A stretch of DNA of 64,000 bases from contig CM040120.1 in the NCBI GenBank assembly GCA_022559845.1, positions 166,266,334 to 166,330,333 of the forward strand. Direction: 5' to 3'. The stretch comes from Amorphophallus konjac (Eukaryota; Streptophyta; Magnoliopsida; Alismatales; Araceae). The notes beneath the pieces are model-generated. The model searched no databases. It saw only the letters and a program-made list of their open reading frames with translations, and was not told the DNA's origin. The position numbers were made by a program, and so were the translations under genes. Within the stretch, counting starts at the first letter, position 1. Each line of letters begins with the position of its first letter. Positions 32,797 to 44,843 of the stretch are shown here, in pieces.

Positions 32797-35700
32797 TGTA
32801 GCACCCCAGAAATTTAAATAGGAAATAAATAAAAATAACTATAAATATTAGTCATTGAAAATTTTAGAAAATTAAATTTTTGATAAAAGAAAAGTGATAA
32901 TTAGTTAAAATAGTTAATAGGCCTAAATGTTCATTAATGGGCATCAGTAAAAGTATAAATAAACAATTGAGAAATGAGAATTGAATATATTCTTGTATCT
33001 ATATGTAGCATAAATTGAAAATACAATTCAATTATTTTAAGGGAATTTCATTCCAAATATATAAACATATATATATATAAGGACTTTCATAGGATCAAAC
33101 CCGACTCTTATCGATACCCGAGATAACAGTGGACAATGAAAATTATGGAAAAATTAAATCTCCATATAAAATTTTACTCTCAAGTGAATAAATTCCCAGA
33201 ATATTAGGCCACACCAAATGAATAAGTTAACCATTTTATAATTCTAACGAATATAATTAGTGAGCCTTAATAAAGGTTTAAGACTTAACCCATGAGAATT
33301 TGTAAGCAGAAAAAAAAACCCAACCCAATAATATTAAGCTAAGAATTTATACTCAATGGGCTTCTCCTTTATATAGGGGGTTTAGTATATGTATATATAT
33401 ATTTCTAAAAGTCAAACATTTACGTAACATCCATGGGCTTTACAATATATGTATAATATATGTATGAATATGTTAATACAAATGGACCATAACTAGTTAA
33501 AAAGGGCCTTAAGGAGCCTTACGTGAACCCCATATCCATATATATATAAAACTTTTATACCCATTAATCTATTCGAAGCCAACACTTATACACCCCCCCA
33601 AGACTAGGCACGTACGTGGGCTTTCACTCTACATCAACCCAAAGCCCATACGTAAGAGCCCAACTCACGTTGCTTATACGACGTGCTTGGGGGAGGACCT
33701 TAGGGTTTCTCCAAGAGATTAGGCTGGCGGCTGTTAATGTAGTAGGTCAATCATGCAACGTTAAAACCTTCCCTATTGGCAGCCTTCCAATCCTCCAGAA
33801 GGTCTCATCCCCTATAAAACTCAACCCTATCGAACACGCAAGGGGCGGATGCTTTTGCGTTCGAGGGGTGGTCGCCGTTTTCATGTTTCAGTCAACATCC
33901 AATGTTCCTCCTTCAACGTGACCTGTAGACGTGAAAGAAGACTGTGGTCTTCTTCCTGCTGCGTTCGAACAAGGCTTGGACATCTTCTTGCTCCGCTCCC
34001 CTTCATCCCGATTTCATATACCTCGTTCTACACGTCAAAAGGTAGGCAATCTCCCAAGTAAAATATTATATAATCATCATGCTAGATCATTAGAACATGT
34101 AGAAGGACTTGCAGATTCTCTCGGTTTGCCTCTACGTTTTTTGTTGCATAAAATAGGGAATTAGCGACCCTTATTAGGGCGCTAATTCAATTGACGACTC
34201 GTACACGGTCGTTATTCTTTTAGGTAATTAATTAAATACACATGTTTAAAATTTAATAACCATGCAAACTGATGTCTAAATTAATGCACGATCATAGTTC
34301 TGAAATACTGCTTTTTTTTTTCTACGTGACCATGTGATTATTTCTGTGAAATTTATTTTATCTGAAAAATACTACTGTTCATAAATCAATTTGGTGAAAA
34401 AGGAAATGACGCCTTATACTAGGACGTTTCTTTGAATTAACGACCATGCCTAGGGCGTTATATTCATAGAAAATGGCAGCAGGCCAGTCGTCATTTAATG
34501 AAATTCAAAAAAATGGTCCTCGACCAGACGTCAATTACATACATGTCAGTTATGAGTTCTTCGCATTAATAGTTTGTTCGTGGGTATAGAAATATACTTT
34601 GGCCATGAAAATTTATGGACATACTATTGGGGTGGAGGCCGAGGTAGTGAAAGTGATTACACCATTTTTCGTGCCCCATATCGCAAGATCCCTAGTCTCT
34701 CAACGAAAAATTAATTTGAACGTATGGTTAGGTAGAGTTTTTCGAGCCGGTCATTTCGGTATATTATAAGCTAGATTCTGACGTGGTTAAGTCTATAAAA
34801 GAGATGATTAAAAAATTGAGTTTTTTGAAATGACGACCAACTTTATGTCGTCAAAACTTGTTTTGACGCCTCCCACTAAAGTCGTCAATTGTTTATTATA
34901 TTTATATATATGTATATATATATATCTTCTAATTATATCTTTGAAAATCCCTATCTACCAAACTATGCAACAGAAAATTATAAAAAATATATATTTGGAA
35001 TCCTTGTATTTTTCTCCTAATTATCATATATTCTATTTTCTTAAATTATTTTAAATAAATCAATGTGCCTTTTAATGTATGTTTTTGAATTTATTCAATT
35101 AAATAGATATAAATGTGAATTCTTGTTAAATAAATTGAGTTAAAAATCATGAAAATTAACGTTCCCCAAGAGGACGCTAATTAATAAATGACACCACCCA
35201 TGGGCGTCAAATAATGTAAGTTTATTTAATTATAGTTAATTATAGAGTTGAATGGACATGAATTCTATAATTAACGCATTCGTGTTCTCACCGTTTTCTT
35301 CCGGTTTTGACCCATACCGCAGGTCTTTTGGCACTCTCATCTCACGTCCGTAGATGGAGTCTCCATTTCATGATTGGTTCATGTTATACACCTCAACTCT
35401 CGGTGACATACGAGCCCTCCGTTGGACATTCCGTTCCTTCGGACTGGCAAGTTAGTCATTGGGACCTCCGTAAGTCTCCTCGCAGCCTTGGATTCCCTCA
35501 AGGCCGACTGAGCTGGTTGTACCTAATCACCCAGATTTCCAGAATGTCATGGTTTTCATCTGGTTTATTGATATATCATCCTTATTACAAGTTCTGTCCT
35601 TGAACTCTATGTTTCATGAAATCTATCTTAAAGTTCTTACATGCTTGATCCTTGAAATTCTTGGCCATTAATATGGAATTAGTCTAGACTAAATGTCAGG

Positions 35701-36887
35701 GGCTATGGGTCCCACTAATATGACATTTTAAATGCTACGGGTCCTGATCTGACCCTATTGGGCGCGGTAAAGTCCAAACGTTACCGGTATACGATGATCG
35801 GCTGCTGGCATTCACTAACTCGGTTATTGGCATTTAGGGGCAATCATATAGTCGTGAGAACTCCTAAGTGTACGACCAAATACTAACTAGTGCTATTTTC
35901 CATGAGGGGTGGTCATATTGTCGTGATTTTCCCCTTAGTGCATTGGCCAATCCTATATAGTGCTAGATGTGTAAACGCTCTCGTGATAGTGATGATCGGG
36001 AGTAATTGCCATCATAGTGCATCTTTCTACAACTTATTGTTCGTCATGAAAATATCTTGAATTGCCATATTGGAGGGGTTATCATATCATCGTGATATTC
36101 CCTTAGTGTCTTGGCAAATGCTCTCTGATGCTTGTAGAAGTAATTGTCCTACTTCTATATCGATCATCATAGATGTTCTTGAATTATCCCATTGATAGTA
36201 CTCGTCATCTTGTCACAAAGATCCTTCACAATAATGGATACCTTGAAGCTCTCGTGATAGTGTTCGTCATAGAGAGATGAATGTTATATTTCCTCTTGAA
36301 TGCTCTTGACTAACTTGAGAAAGTACATGATTAGATCTTGCTATACTCTCTTGATTATCATCGTCCTTACTCTTCATGAGGTTATCTAGCATCTTGCTTA
36401 CTCGTTTGTTTATTATAGTTCTTGAATTTATCTCGCGTTATTATAGTTCTCGATTTCTATATCTTGCATGACCTGCATGAGCATGTTAAATTGTTAATCA
36501 CTTAAAGCTAGCTTGGAAGCATGAGATATTAAGTCCTACTGAGCGTTTCGCTCACCCTGCATTTTTCAAATATTTTTCAGGTAATGACCTTAGTGACGAC
36601 GAGACCGAACATGATGGGCAAGGGCAAGAGTGAAGAGTACTCCGACAACCTAGATGAACCATCTAGTGTGGTTATGTTGTGTCTTATGTCTCATTGTAAT
36701 TTTTCTTTATTGAGTCTTTTCATTTATTATGGGCCCGAATATGTAAAGAACTTATTTTTGAAATGAAATTTGTTATTTTGTCTAAATTGTGTTTTGTGGA
36801 ATGACTATGCTCTAATTGACATGACTGTTTAACTGCCACGTTCCGAGCAAACGACACGTTCCGCTGCTATCGATTCGGGGCGTGACA
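32797..36887 (+). mobile_element. 3' LTR of E5
   Basis: Copy of 27387-31485 with scattered substitutions and small length changes in TA-runs. The shared leader block copy is at 35465-35523. Confidence 0.92.
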
Positions 36888-36892
36888 CTTAT

Positions 36893-37894
36893 TGTTTGTT
36901 CTTGTGATGTTTTAATTACGATGTGATGATATGTTGTTTTGTTGTTATCTTTCATTTATCTTTGTTATGTCATCTCATGCATATTCTGTTGTTTGTGTCT
37001 TATTCAAAATCCAAAAAAATGGCCATTTCGCTTGCGCAGGTAAGTCAGGTATGGCTCTCTATCCTTTCTCTTTGTTGCATTACTATATGGTATCTACATT
37101 ATTATAGCCTCTCAAGGACCGGCTGGTTGTCCGTGTGTCCTGGGATATGATGTTCCCCTTTAACAGAAACGATGATGATCTAGAAGCATACGATTAATCG
37201 TTTGATTGGCTGTTAGTTTGAGTTGGGTGGGGGACGATGGACTCTATCTCGCACGCCATGGTTGCAAGAAGACTCTTGACCCTGTCCTGCTCTGTCTAGC
37301 AATATTATCCTTGAGTACTTTCTATTTTATCTTTCTTTGCATTTGTTTGATGATTTCTTTATTTTAGGCCAGCATGCATCATGTCATTTTTTGAGCACTC
37401 ACGCCTCGTGATCTTTCAAGGTCTATCCTCAGTAATGGTTAATTTCACTTCATCTCTCTTGGATAAGAGATTCTCATTCCACTCCGAATTTGAACATTTT
37501 TACTGATCTGTCCGCTTGGTCTGGTTGGCCAGTGTCATTCCTGTCTAGATTTTATCTCAGTTTCAATTCTCCTTTTACAACTTTTCAGTTGTGCTCTTTC
37601 TGATCCCCTCATTATCCGTGGATTGTGTCCTCTAATGAGGTTGGTCGTGTTTCCTTTTCCTTCGTTAGTTTATTTCTCCAGACATGTCTCATCCTTGTCA
37701 ACCATTCCTGGTGGTTAATTCGACATTTTCGGGAGAATTCTTGCCGCTTGTTGGTTGTGACAGGTGTCTTTTACCTTGATGCCCACTTTTCAGTTCTCTC
37801 CGCTTCATCTCTATTTCTTGTCGTTCTTGCTTTCGCTCCATCTCCTTTCCATTTCGCCTCCGCGTCACTTTCACTCGCTCCAATGCAAAGCTGA
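36893..37894 (+). other. E4 3' non-coding, after E5
   Basis: T/C-rich, no coding frame supported. It continues E4 to its PPT. Confidence 0.6.
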
Positions 37895-37911
37895 CATCAA
37901 GGAGGGACATC
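37895..37911 (+). promoter_or_regulatory. Polypurine tract of E4
   Basis: CATCAAGGAGGGACATC next to the LTR start TGTTGACACC. Purine-rich AAGGAGGGA is the likely core. Confidence 0.65.
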
Positions 37912-38217
37912 TGTTGACACCCGTTTTAAGCCCACAAGTTATGTTCTTTCTCTTATTCATCATTTTTGATGTCCCAGATTAATCGTTGTTTTGGGACCCT
38001 CCTTGGATGGATTTCGAGCCTATTTTTTCATTCCCTAACCTTTGAGCCTTGAAGGTTATGATTCCATTGAGCCCTAGGGGTTGATTCCTCAATTTTTGAC
38101 TTTTTCTGAACTTCACGTCGACTTTGAGACCCATTTAGGTCGACTTCAAATGGCCATTTCCCCTTTTGCTGAAAGAACCTTGAAGGTGGTCGGTGGACCG
38201 ACCGTCTCCTTCAGGCG

Positions 38218-38237
38218 ACGGTCGGTCGACCGACCGT
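38218..38237. repeat. Perfect 20-bp palindrome, E4 LTR
   Basis: ACGGTCGGTCGACCGACCGT. A related GGTCGGTGGACCGACCGTC precedes it at about 38188. Confidence 0.92.
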
Positions 38238-39154
38238 CTCCTGCCTACAGAGCCCAGCTTGCGCTGGACTCTATCTTCTACGTGTCGAGGCTCCTTTCTT
38301 GGGCTGGTTTCACCGAGATTAGTCTTCCAATTCGATTTCTATCTTCCCGAGGCTCTTGTCCTTGATATTATCTTGAGATTGATCGCACAAACTCGATTTA
38401 TCTCTGTTGCTCCTAAGATTATGATGTGTGGCTCAAAGAGTTTTAATGATGTCAAATGCAATGTTGCTTAATGGCTTAATGATTTAATCTGATTGATTCG
38501 ATGAGTTCATGGTTTATGAAATGGGAATGTTCATGATTCATTGTTGGTTTATGTTTTGAAATCCTACATCACTGTGTGTTAAATTGTTGATATCTTTGTC
38601 ATGCGGATTTGGAATAATCATGGTTGAACTGGTTATAACTTCTAAGCACTTGGACTTGCCAATCAACTGTTAAATACTCATTGAAGTGATGCTATACTCT
38701 TATGAAACATTTGACAATGGTTTTTGGAAACCCGTGGGTTGAGAAAACATTGCTACTTGTGTAAGTTTATCACAGGGTCACAGTTCAAAGTGGTTCGGAT
38801 TAGTAAAGGTATGCACTCACATATATGTGCTAACCTGTGCATGACAATTGGAATGCAACGTTAAACTCTTCATGAATGGTCAATGGAGTTCATATAAATA
38901 TATGCCTTCCCATCCCACAGGTTAGAACATGGTAAAAGCCACAAGGGTAAGTTTCTTTTGTCATTCATAGGTTCATGACATAATGAGAAATGCATGAGTG
39001 GATTTGTACTATGAATGCCAATACAAATCTAATTTTCTTGTGGTGTTCTTGCAGGTAGGAAGGACTTCTAATACCCAATTTATAATGGCAAAACCCCGGT
39101 GAGGTGGTATGTTTTGTTTCCAGTTCATTGGGTGTTTTTGGACTCACAAAGGCT

Positions 39155-39314
39155 TGGTGTCGACACCATTTTCTCAATGTTCTGCCTGTCTTGAAATTCC
39201 ATCAGTCAGGAAGATGGTGTCGACACCAGGTGCCGACACCCACTTGACTTTGCTCTGGCCAGTAGTTTTCTGCTATAGGCCTTGACCTGGTGTCAACACC
39301 TGGTGTCGACACCA
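39155..39314. repeat. Repeated palindrome TGGTGTCGACACCA
   Basis: Three perfect 14-bp copies at 39155-39168, 39215-39228 and 39301-39314, with near copies at 39229-39240, 39288-39300 and 39362. All lie within about 220 bp inside E6. Confidence 0.93.
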
Positions 39315-40043
39315 CCTGTGAACTGCCCTGGCCGATAGTTTTCTGCTATGGGCTTGGCCCCAGTGTCGACACCTCTGCGGAGCCGTGAAAGTGGACTTTC
39401 ACGTCCACAGCTAAGAAAGTCCAACCAGTCCGATCCTTCAGCCACAAATCCCTCCTAGATTCGTGGATCTGGTCCCTGGGGTGTCCCTTGACCGATCTGG
39501 AAGCATAAAACCATCTCTATGGGTCACAGACCCGAATTAAGCAGTGAGATCTGAAATAATTTTTTTGTTCTCTAACCCTTGTGAGTGCAGGACGCAAGTA
39601 GCTGCTCCAGGGCTTCTTCCACGTCGTTCTGAGCATGAATGTGAAGGGAAGAATGAAGGTTCAAGTCTCCAAACGTTCCTCTGCTGCAAGCTGCATAGAA
39701 ATCCAAGATACAACCATTGTCCGTGCAAGAATCGATCATCCTCCTTCGAGAACGGTCTTCATCCTGCAAACGTGTTCAAATACATTCGAAGGAGAGAAAG
39801 GGGGAGCTCTAATCACTGCAAATCTTCTCTACTCTAATCTTCTCAAGTCTTTGCTGTTTGAGTTTGAATATTTGTTGTAATCCTTGAACATTTTGAACCG
39901 CATTCATGTGTGTGTGCTCGTGATCGGTGATACGAGCGTGTGTGTGTGTGTGGTGGCCAAGATAGGCTTCCGTGTGTTTGTTGGCTGTAGTTACAACGTG
40001 TGTGTGGCTTACCTCATAGTGGAGCATTAATCCTCACGTGTGA

Positions 40044-40090
40044 GGGGTGGACGTAGGGGACACGTTTGTGTACCTGAACCACCTAAAAAT
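40044..40090 (+). promoter_or_regulatory. Conserved SIRE U5 block, E6
   Basis: GGGTGGACGTAGG and GAACCACCTAAAAAT with a variable spacer; preceded by the stem CCTCAC/GTGAGG (40032-40045). It lies 272 nt before the LTR end, and similar spacing is seen in E8 and E10. Confidence 0.7.
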
Positions 40091-40417
40091 CCTGTGCCTC
40101 CTTTGTGGTTTGTTCATCGTGCATTGTAACGAGTGGGCTTCACGCTTTACTGAGCGATCTCAAGTTCTGTCATTGATTTCATACTTTCATCTACGAGTAC
40201 TCACGAGAGAGATCCTATTCGGTTAAGGGTGAGTGCTTGTGTGTTTAGAACTCCTTCTATTTTGTAGTTTAAATTCCAACTAGCATCTCATTTAGTAAAT
40301 TATTTTATTTGGTCAATCAATTCACCCCTCCCCTCTTGATTGCCACCTTTCGGGACACAACAATCTCTGGCTTTATCCCCTAAATTTGTGGGGGAACTTT
40401 CTAGGTTTTCTGCATCC

Positions 40418-40425
40418 TATAAATA
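40418..40425 (+). promoter_or_regulatory. TATA box, E4 LTR
   Basis: TATAAATA in CCTATAAATAAGAGCC, at the position matching the E2 TATA box. Confidence 0.65.
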
Positions 40426-41248
40426 AGAGCCCTATTTTGCCTGAGCGAACAGAGGGCGTTCTTCTGGCCGGGGCAAAGCCATGCTGCACCGTTGTCATCC
40501 TTCTTCGACCCCAGGCTGTTTAAGGGAGTGTTAACTTCATCTTCATCCTATTTGGGCATCATTTCTTTGTCGTTTTCCCTATTTTCTATGCCCTTACTTT
40601 TCTGATTTCATCACAGTTTTCTGTAATTTTTGCACCGAGTTCGCAGTGCGCGAGAGGGGGATCTTTCTTGGTTCGGGGCGAAGCCATGCTGCGATGTCGA
40701 CTCATATCTTTGACCCCAACCTACTCAGGGAAGTATTGGCTTCGATTTCCACGCTCAAGGGCTTTATTTCTCTATCCCCATCCTTAGTTCTTCATCGTCT
40801 ATTTTCTCAAATCATCATAAATTTCTGCATGCATGCACGATTACATGTTTTACGTCATCTCTCCCCGTAGTTATACCGCGTGTTAATTCAATTTGTTTGT
40901 TCATACATCATCACAACACACACACTTATTATTTACACCCTTCTACAGGGGTTAAAAACCTCCCCCCGGTGTGTTCTCTCTCAATCTTTCACTTCGATTT
41001 ATGCATACGTGATAGATGCTACACTTGCATGTTTCTTATGGTTTTTCCCATGTTTTGAGCTTTGTTTTGCAGGAGAGCATGAATAGAACGTGAGGCCCTC
41101 TTCTTCTAGCCGACTGGAAGGCGAGGAGGTTGACCACACATCATTCCCACACCCTTCTTCTCAAGTGTGATCAAGTCTTCATCCCTTTTCCAAGATACAC
41201 GGCGCCGTTGCATCCTTTTCGCAATCCTTTGGTGTTGTCAACCCTTAG

Positions 41249-41261
41249 TGGCGATCACAGT
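41249..41261 (+). promoter_or_regulatory. PBS-like echo inside the E4 LTR
   Basis: TGGCGATCACAGT, 93 nt before the LTR end. Confidence 0.6.
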
Positions 41262-42171
41262 ACGTTTTTTCCATCTATTCATCGCCCCTTTCATGTTCAT
41301 GCTTATATGCATATTATTTGCTTAGTTTGGGGCGGGTAGATATAAACATCTATAATTTTGAGCTCCTTTTCCACTTGGGAAAGGGTCCCTATGGCTTTCT
41401 AAGGTTGGGAGGGCAGCATATGAATAAATTCTTCTAAATTACAATAAAACTTGATTTAATATTTTTAATGGAATTAAACTCCAAATTTTCACTATATAAA
41501 TAGGTCCTCCCCCTCCCTTGTGCTTAACGCTGAGTTTTGATTCTAAGGGGAGGTGCTGCTGGACCCAAGAGCCAAGGAGAAGACTCCCATGAGCCCAAAA
41601 GTTGATCCTTTGGATCTCTCCCTCCTCTTGAAGCCACGTTGAAGCCACTTTGGAGAAAACCAATAAGCTTTTCCTATCTCTCTCTTCTCTTATTTTATTT
41701 ACCTTAGCATTGCATGCGTCACATCTTATTCCTCTTTTATTTATTTTCATCTCAATATTGAGATCTCCAATTGTGCAACACTTGCACCCTCCTATCTTCA
41801 TTCATCATTATTTTCTGACCCGTTGCATAGGGGTTTAAGTGCCAACACCAACAAGATGTGTTATTTCCCATCTTTTCATGTTTATTCATATTAAGAGCTT
41901 GATGCTACACACACAATATCTCTAATTCATATCTTTCTTTGTTGGTTTGTTATTTTTTGCAAGGGTAATCATCTTAAGGAAAACTCTCTTCATCGGCCGG
42001 CTGATTGGAAGAGAAGGTCAAGCACTCACATCTCCCCCGCTTTAAAGGTATTTGTTCGCGATCCCTCCTTGTTTCTTATTGTTATATTCTTTTGAGGCCC
42101 ACGCGTCTCTGGCGATCACAAACCCCTTTAGCATCCGCGCATGCTCCCTTTCCTCCTCTTTCTCTATTCTT

Positions 42172-44843
42172 TTTTTTGTAAAAAAACCTTGCCTAGGAGT
42201 GAATAGGAGAGTGCACCCCTTACTAGAGGTAAAGGGAACAGCCACACCATCCAAGCCTAAGGGGTGAATTTTATTGATAAAAAGAGAAGATTACATCACA
42301 TCAGACGGATGCTAGGCATTCCTAGCTTATCCAGTCGAGCTGCACCTTTAACAACATGAGGAAGCTCCTTAAAAGTAAAAAAGGAGTTACACTTGGTGCT
42401 ACAAGCTAAAGATGCTAAGGAATCAGCAACAGTGTTGGCTTCTCTGAAGATGTGTGAGAAATTATCATCTGAGTGAGAGATGCGCCAGATATCTCTTGCA
42501 TAAGGGAGAATGATCCATGGGCAAGGAATTTCCTTTGAGATAGTCTGAATTAAAATCTTGGAATCACACTCAATGGTAGCAGGCCTGTCTGAAATGGTGT
42601 GGAGATATTGAAGACCATCATATAATGCCCTTGCTTCTGCTATAAGGCTGTTAGAGTTACCATAAAAGTGTGAGAAAGCAAGGAGGACATTTCCAGCATG
42701 GTCTCGGATGACACCACCACCACCCGAAATACCAGTAGATTTGCAAGCACCATCAGTATTCAATTTGATGAAAGGCCATGGTGGACACAACCACTTTATA
42801 AGCTTTGGACGCGGGCAATCTGTAGCAGCAACTTGAATATTAAAATCAGCCAATATAATCTGATTGTTATTTGATTTTTCCTTGAGGTCTGAAAGGGCAA
42901 TGATTTCCTTTGCTTGAGTAGTGATTTTGTGGAGAACAGCATGCTTGGATATTCTCATGTCTTCATATTTAACCATATTTCTGTATGTCCATAGTTCCCA
43001 CATCCCATAGCCAATAATGGAGAGAGTGAAGCAATCCAGTTTAGACTGTCGGCTGAGATTTTGAACTGTATTGAGAATGATGTCTTTGGCATTTCTTCCA
43101 TGAATCTGCAAGCGTTTGGATTGAAGAGCCGACCAAATGAAAGATGCAATGTCACTTGTGATAAATAAATGGTTTGTTGTTTCCTCAGATGGTATATTGC
43201 AGCAGAAGCATTTTGAGCACATAGGAATGCCAATGGATTTAATCCTATCATCAGTTGGTAGGCAGTTGTGAATGATTTTCCATAAGTGGATTGAGAGTTT
43301 GGCTGGCAGCCAATTGAACCATAAGTTGTTCCATTTAGGATAATGCTGCTGAGTTGGGACAGATAGAGCTTTTTTGTAAACAGAGGAGACTGTACAGTCA
43401 CCTGTGGATGACAAACTCCAAATTTCTTGATCTCTGTCCTGAGAGTGGGAGGTGTTCTGAACATCGGCCATAATGTCATGGGGTAGATAACTGCTAAGTA
43501 GATTCCGCAGGTCAGTGCTAGGCTGAGTATAATAAGCTTGGACTGACAGATTGGGGCTTTGAATCAGATCAGCAGGAACAAAAGAAGCCATAGTTTGGTT
43601 TCCAAGCCAAATATCACGCCAGAAATTGGTATTGAATCCATCACCAAGAATGCATAATTTGTGCTTGACAATTAGATCTCTAGCATGTAGCGAGGATTTC
43701 CGAGCAGAGCCCTTCATGTTCTTGAATTGGGCAGTAAAAATGTGACTACCTCGGATGTATTTTGCTCTAAAATAATATGCCCACAGTGAATCAGCATGGA
43801 TGGCTCTCCATAACATCTTGACCCTCAAGGCTATCTCCATCTGCCGAAGGGACATGACACCCAGTCCACCCTGAGATATAGGCTTACAGATTTTGGTCCA
43901 GGATTTCCAATGCTTTTTATTCCCAAAGGGGGAGGATCCCCAGAAGAAATTTGCAAAGCTTCTTTCCAAGGCGTTGTGTGTTCCCACATGAAGAGATGAA
44001 GAGGCTAGGTAATAAATGGGAATGGAAGTCAGCACATGTTTAATCAAACACAATTTAGCTCCTTGGGAGAGAAACTTTGCCGACCACCCTTGAATTCTTT
44101 TCTGGATGGAGGATAGAATACTTGCAAAATGCAGTTTTTTCTTCCTGCCAATAATCAGAGGGTAGCCCAAATACTTGTGGGGAAGAGAATGCTTAGAGAA
44201 ACCTGTCAAATCATCTATCTTCTGGGCAACAGAATCCTTCACATTTGGGTGTAAGAAGTAACCACTTTTTCCAATACTGATGAGTTGACCAGAAGCCTGT
44301 TCATAGATTTTAAGAAGGTGCAGTAAGTTCCTGACAGAGGTAGCTGAAGCTTTGGTGAAGATGAGGGTGTCATCTGCAAACAACAAATGAGAGATGGTGG
44401 GGCAGCCTCTAGGACCCTTAAACCATTCCACCGCACCTGTATTGAAAGCATTCTGCAAGCATCTGCTTAGGGCTTCTTCTGCAATGATAAAAAGGCTAGG
44501 AGCAATGGGATCCCCTTGTCGAATTCCTCTAGAGGATTTAAAAAACCCTGCAGAGTCACCATTCAGTAATACCGAAAACCAACAATTGTTGATCATGTTA
44601 TCAATGAGAGAGATAAACTCCAAATTGAAATCAAATTTCCTAAGCACTGCATATAGGAAGTCCCATTCAAGTTGGTCATAAGCTTTGGCCATATCAAGTT
44701 TAAAAATCACATTGCTTCCCTTTGTTTTTCTTCCAAGTTCTTGCACAAGTTCTTGAGCCAATGCTATATTCTCCACTATAGTTCTCCCCTTCACAAAAGT
44801 AGACTGTTGGCTAGAAATAATTTTTGGAAGGATGCCTGCTAAA
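42172..44843 (-). mobile_element. E7: 5'-truncated L1-type LINE
   Basis: Flanked by a 13-bp duplication with one difference (TTTCTCTATTCTT at 42159-42171; TTTCCCTATTCTT at 44844-44856). The left side shows a short T-run, which is the A tail on the minus strand. The 5' end stops inside the reverse transcriptase, typical of incomplete target-primed reverse transcription. Insertion is into the E3 3' LTR. Confidence 0.9.
42296..44842 (-). CDS. LINE ORF2 C-terminal part: reverse transcriptase and RNase H
   Basis: About 848 codons are open without a stop, running from the 5' truncation point. The order is reverse transcriptase (FKLDMAKAYDQLEWDFL with the first Asp, GIRQGDPIAPSLF, and the catalytic box HLLFADDTLIF), a zf-RVT region (WLPAKLSIHLWKIIHNCLP, MCSKCFCC), then a C-terminal RNase H with LNTDGACKSTG, AEARALYDGL, ECDSKILIQ and EANTVADSLA, showing Asp, Glu, Asp and Asp. 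The RNase H tail is typical of plant L1 elements. The endonuclease and start of the reverse transcriptase are missing, so it cannot move by itself. The intact frame suggests a fairly recent insertion. Confidence 0.9.
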   Translation of the reverse strand, partial: LAGILPKIISSQQSTFVKGRTIVENIALAQELVQELGRKTKGSNVIFKLDMAKAYDQLEWDFLYAVLRKFDFNLEFISLIDNMINNCWFSVLLNGDSAGFFKSSRGIRQGDPIAPSLFIIAEEALSRCLQNAFNTGAVEWFKGPRGCPTISHLLFADDTLIFTKASATSVRNLLHLLKIYEQASGQLISIGKSGYFLHPNVKDSVAQKIDDLTGFSKHSLPHKYLGYPLIIGRKKKLHFASILSSIQKRIQGWSAKFLSQGAKLCLIKHVLTSIPIYYLASSSLHVGTHNALERSFANFFWGSSPFGNKKHWKSWTKICKPISQGGLGVMSLRQMEIALRVKMLWRAIHADSLWAYYFRAKYIRGSHIFTAQFKNMKGSARKSSLHARDLIVKHKLCILGDGFNTNFWRDIWLGNQTMASFVPADLIQSPNLSVQAYYTQPSTDLRNLLSSYLPHDIMADVQNTSHSQDRDQEIWSLSSTGDCTVSSVYKKALSVPTQQHYPKWNNLWFNWLPAKLSIHLWKIIHNCLPTDDRIKSIGIPMCSKCFCCNIPSEETTNHLFITSDIASFIWSALQSKRLQIHGRNAKDIILNTVQNLSRQSKLDCFTLSIIGYGMWELWTYRNMVKYEDMRISKHAVLHKITTQAKEIIALSDLKEKSNNNQIILADFNIQVAATDCPRPKLIKWLCPPWPFIKLNTDGACKSTGISGGGGVIRDHAGNVLLAFSHFYGNSNSLIAEARALYDGLQYLHTISDRPATIECDSKILIQTISKEIPCPWIILPYARDIWRISHSDDNFSHIFREANTVADSLASLACSTKCNSFFTFKELPHVVKGAARLDKLGMPSIRLM

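Larger units (their letters stand above)
27387..36887 (+). mobile_element. E5: non-autonomous gag-only element with 4.1 kb LTRs
   Basis: LTRs are 27387-31485 (4099 bp) and 32797-36887 (4091 bp), both TGTAGCACCCC to GGGGCGTGACA. The target duplication CTTAT is perfect (27382-27386 and 36888-36892). The internal part is only 1311 bp: PBS, a broken gag, PPT. This is the layout called TR-GAG in plants. LTR ends and gag resemble those of E9, so it is probably a derivative of a Tekay chromovirus moved with help from autonomous relatives. The two LTRs differ at few positions, so this is one of the younger insertions here. Confidence 0.93.
38405..40362 (+). mobile_element. E6: solo SIRE-type LTR
   Basis: TGTTGCTCC to GGGACACAACA, 1958 bp, flanked by a perfect ATCTC duplication (38400-38404 and 40363-40367). 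No PBS follows the right end, and E4 LTR sequence resumes directly. It is assigned to the SIRE/copia type because its end, its CACCCC...CCTCTTGATT segment and its block at 40044-40090 match E8 and E10. Solo LTRs form by recombination between the two LTRs of one element. Confidence 0.92.
21545..41354 (+). mobile_element. E4: Tat-like element lacking its 5' end
   Basis: Sequence from about 21545 leads into gag, linker and C-terminal domain, a 3' non-coding region with an AT-rich array, a PPT and a 3' LTR. E5 (27387-36887) splits the 3' non-coding region and E6 (38405-40362) splits the LTR. The element has no 5' LTR here. Its 3' LTR ends in ATCTATA at 41354, where CACA is expected from E2, and the next bases ATTTT continue the E3 LTR, so E4 had inserted there. 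No pol region is seen between gag and the 3' region. The exact left limit is uncertain. Confidence 0.78.
37912..41354 (+). mobile_element. 3' LTR of E4, split by E6
   Basis: Starts TGTTGACACCCG and ends near 41354. Removing E6 and one copy of its 5-bp duplication leaves about 1.48 kb, close to the E2 LTR. It has a TATA box (40418-40425), a 20-bp palindrome (38218-38237) and a PBS-like echo (41249-41261). Confidence 0.85.

Noticed and set aside
39544..39880. Overlapping open frames inside E6
   Set aside because: They lie in the leader part of a solo LTR and match no SIRE protein.
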